Notes under the pieces: generated by a model | The model's database searches: none | Seen by the model: only the letters and a program-made list of their open reading frames with translations | Told to the model about the DNA's origin: nothing | NCBI RefSeq assembly: GCF_018255755.1 | Contig: NZ_CP073766.1 | Coordinates: 6,570,501-6,634,500, forward strand | Length of the DNA: 64,000 nt | Source of the DNA: Chitinophaga sp. HK235 | Lineage (GTDB): Bacteria > Bacteroidota > Bacteroidia > Chitinophagales > Chitinophagaceae | Direction: 5' to 3' | Translations under genes and position numbers: made by a program | Shown here: piece after piece, positions 63,171 to 64,000 of the stretch | Position numbering within the stretch: position 1 is the first letter of the stretch | Layout of the letters: each line of letters opens with the position of its first letter

Positions 63171-63260
63171 CAGGGAATGCTATTGCTTCAGCAATTTATT
63201 GGTTACATTTTATGTTAACGAGGAAAGATGTTTAAATTTATTCCCTCAACCAATTATTAT

Positions 63261-64000
63261 ATGCACTTTATTAAAAACGTTATCATTTTATTGCTAACAT
63301 CATTTGTTACAACCACTCTCAGTGCACAAACGAATATATACTATTCAGACATAGATCTGTTTTGGAAAACATTTGATAGTGTACATACTGTTAATGACGC
63401 TGCACAGCAAATACAACTAATACAGACCATGTATCTTGATAAGGGAACCAAAGGATTAAAAGAACTGGCCCGCATCAGAAACTGGACACCCTCAAAATTT
63501 CAGAAAAGCTTTTTTGCTCATCCCGATTTCTGGGCATCTATCAGGCCTAACACACTGAAAGTAAAAGAGCGTAAAGCTGATATTGAAAAATTAATAACGG
63601 CATATAAAAAACTATATCCCCCATTTAAAACACCGGCAATTTATTTTACTATTGGATATCTTGAAACTGGAGGGACTACTACACAAACGGAAGTACTAAT
63701 AGGGACAGAGATTGGGGCATCAGACAGCACCACTAATTCAGTGGGACTTACCCCTTTTTTACAAGACTATTTTAAAGACAATAAAGGTATTTTGGAGATT
63801 GTGGCGCATGAACTCTCTCATACCCAACACAAAGGAGGGGATATGGAGGAGAATGCCCACACAAACCTGCTTGGATTTTGTATTGCGGAAGGCTTATGTG
63901 ATTTTATAGCGGAATTGTTGTTACAGCACCCGTTAAAAACGCCGTATATGCGTTATGGTAAGGAGCATGAAAAGGAAATATGGCAAAAATTTAAACAGGA
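63261..64000 (+). CDS. DUF2268-like putative Zn-dependent protease (partial)
   Basis: The first 246 codons are in the window; the end lies beyond position 64000. A signal peptide (NVIILLLTSFVTTTLSAQT) precedes a DUF2268-like body with TPAIYFTIGYLETGGTTTQT and the zinc-binding HExxH motif at residues 183-187 (ILEIVAHELSHTQHKGG). A downstream CIAEGLCDFIAELLL helix probably holds the third ligand, Glu. It is predicted to be a secreted or periplasmic metalloprotease. Confidence 0.85.
   Translation, partial: MHFIKNVIILLLTSFVTTTLSAQTNIYYSDIDLFWKTFDSVHTVNDAAQQIQLIQTMYLDKGTKGLKELARIRNWTPSKFQKSFFAHPDFWASIRPNTLKVKERKADIEKLITAYKKLYPPFKTPAIYFTIGYLETGGTTTQTEVLIGTEIGASDSTTNSVGLTPFLQDYFKDNKGILEIVAHELSHTQHKGGDMEENAHTNLLGFCIAEGLCDFIAELLLQHPLKTPYMRYGKEHEKEIWQKFKQ

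Overview
The window looks like chromosomal DNA of a Bacteroidota bacterium, most likely Chitinophaga or a close relative in Chitinophagaceae. The reasons are SusC/SusD outer-membrane pairs, sigma/FecR/SusC cell-surface signalling cassettes, TIGR03118, DUF4397 and GH114 lipoproteins, TAnnTTTG-type -7 promoter boxes, and few clear Shine-Dalgarno sequences. No rRNA, prophage, CRISPR array or intact insertion sequence was seen. There is one tRNA, tRNA-Asp(GTC).

Layout. 1-3.4 kb: a minus-strand ECF sigma, FecR anti-sigma and SusC cassette, the SusC being cut by the window edge. 3.4-8.5 kb: small-molecule enzymes and regulators (ABM-domain membrane protein, FAD monooxygenase, DHFR-like reductase, AraC and MocR regulators). 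8.6-14.3 kb: a complete RND efflux operon (adaptor, pump, outer-membrane factor) divergent from the MocR regulator. 14.4-19.8 kb: PEP-mutase-like lyase, a secreted small protein, a second DHFR-like reductase, an S41 peptidase, a decayed DUF1016/PDDEXK nuclease and the tRNA. 20-30.9 kb: DUF1266 protein, ROK regulator, bestrophin plus stress protein, a two-component system, an unrecognised zinc-ribbon protein, a MacB/FtsX permease, patatin and an SRPBCC protein. 31-37.8 kb: SusD/SusC plus a second two-component system. 38-42.5 kb: secreted or envelope hydrolases, an FAD/NAD(P) oxidoreductase and a two-gene orphan cassette. 42.7-49.4 kb: a complete plus-strand sigma, FecR, SusC, SusD operon. 50-53.6 kb: three tandem TIGR03118 genes. 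54-64 kb: amidinotransferase, GNAT, MazG-like, GH114, Crp/Fnr, transporter, nitroreductase, dienelactone hydrolase, MscS channel and the start of an HExxH protease.

How the genes work together. The three SusC genes show two control modes. The two that sit with a sigma/FecR pair carry an N-terminal STN signalling domain. The third, next to a histidine kinase/response regulator pair, lacks STN.

The main new observation is a shared promoter architecture beside the two two-component systems. The USP-bestrophin promoter and the SusC/SusD promoter each have a TAGTTTTG -7 box, then exactly 9 nt, then a run of 11-nt-phased direct repeats related to (C/G)RTTAGAA on the plus strand. This is the geometry expected of OmpR/PhoB-type response regulators. 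It suggests that these two regulators act on the adjacent operons through related operators.
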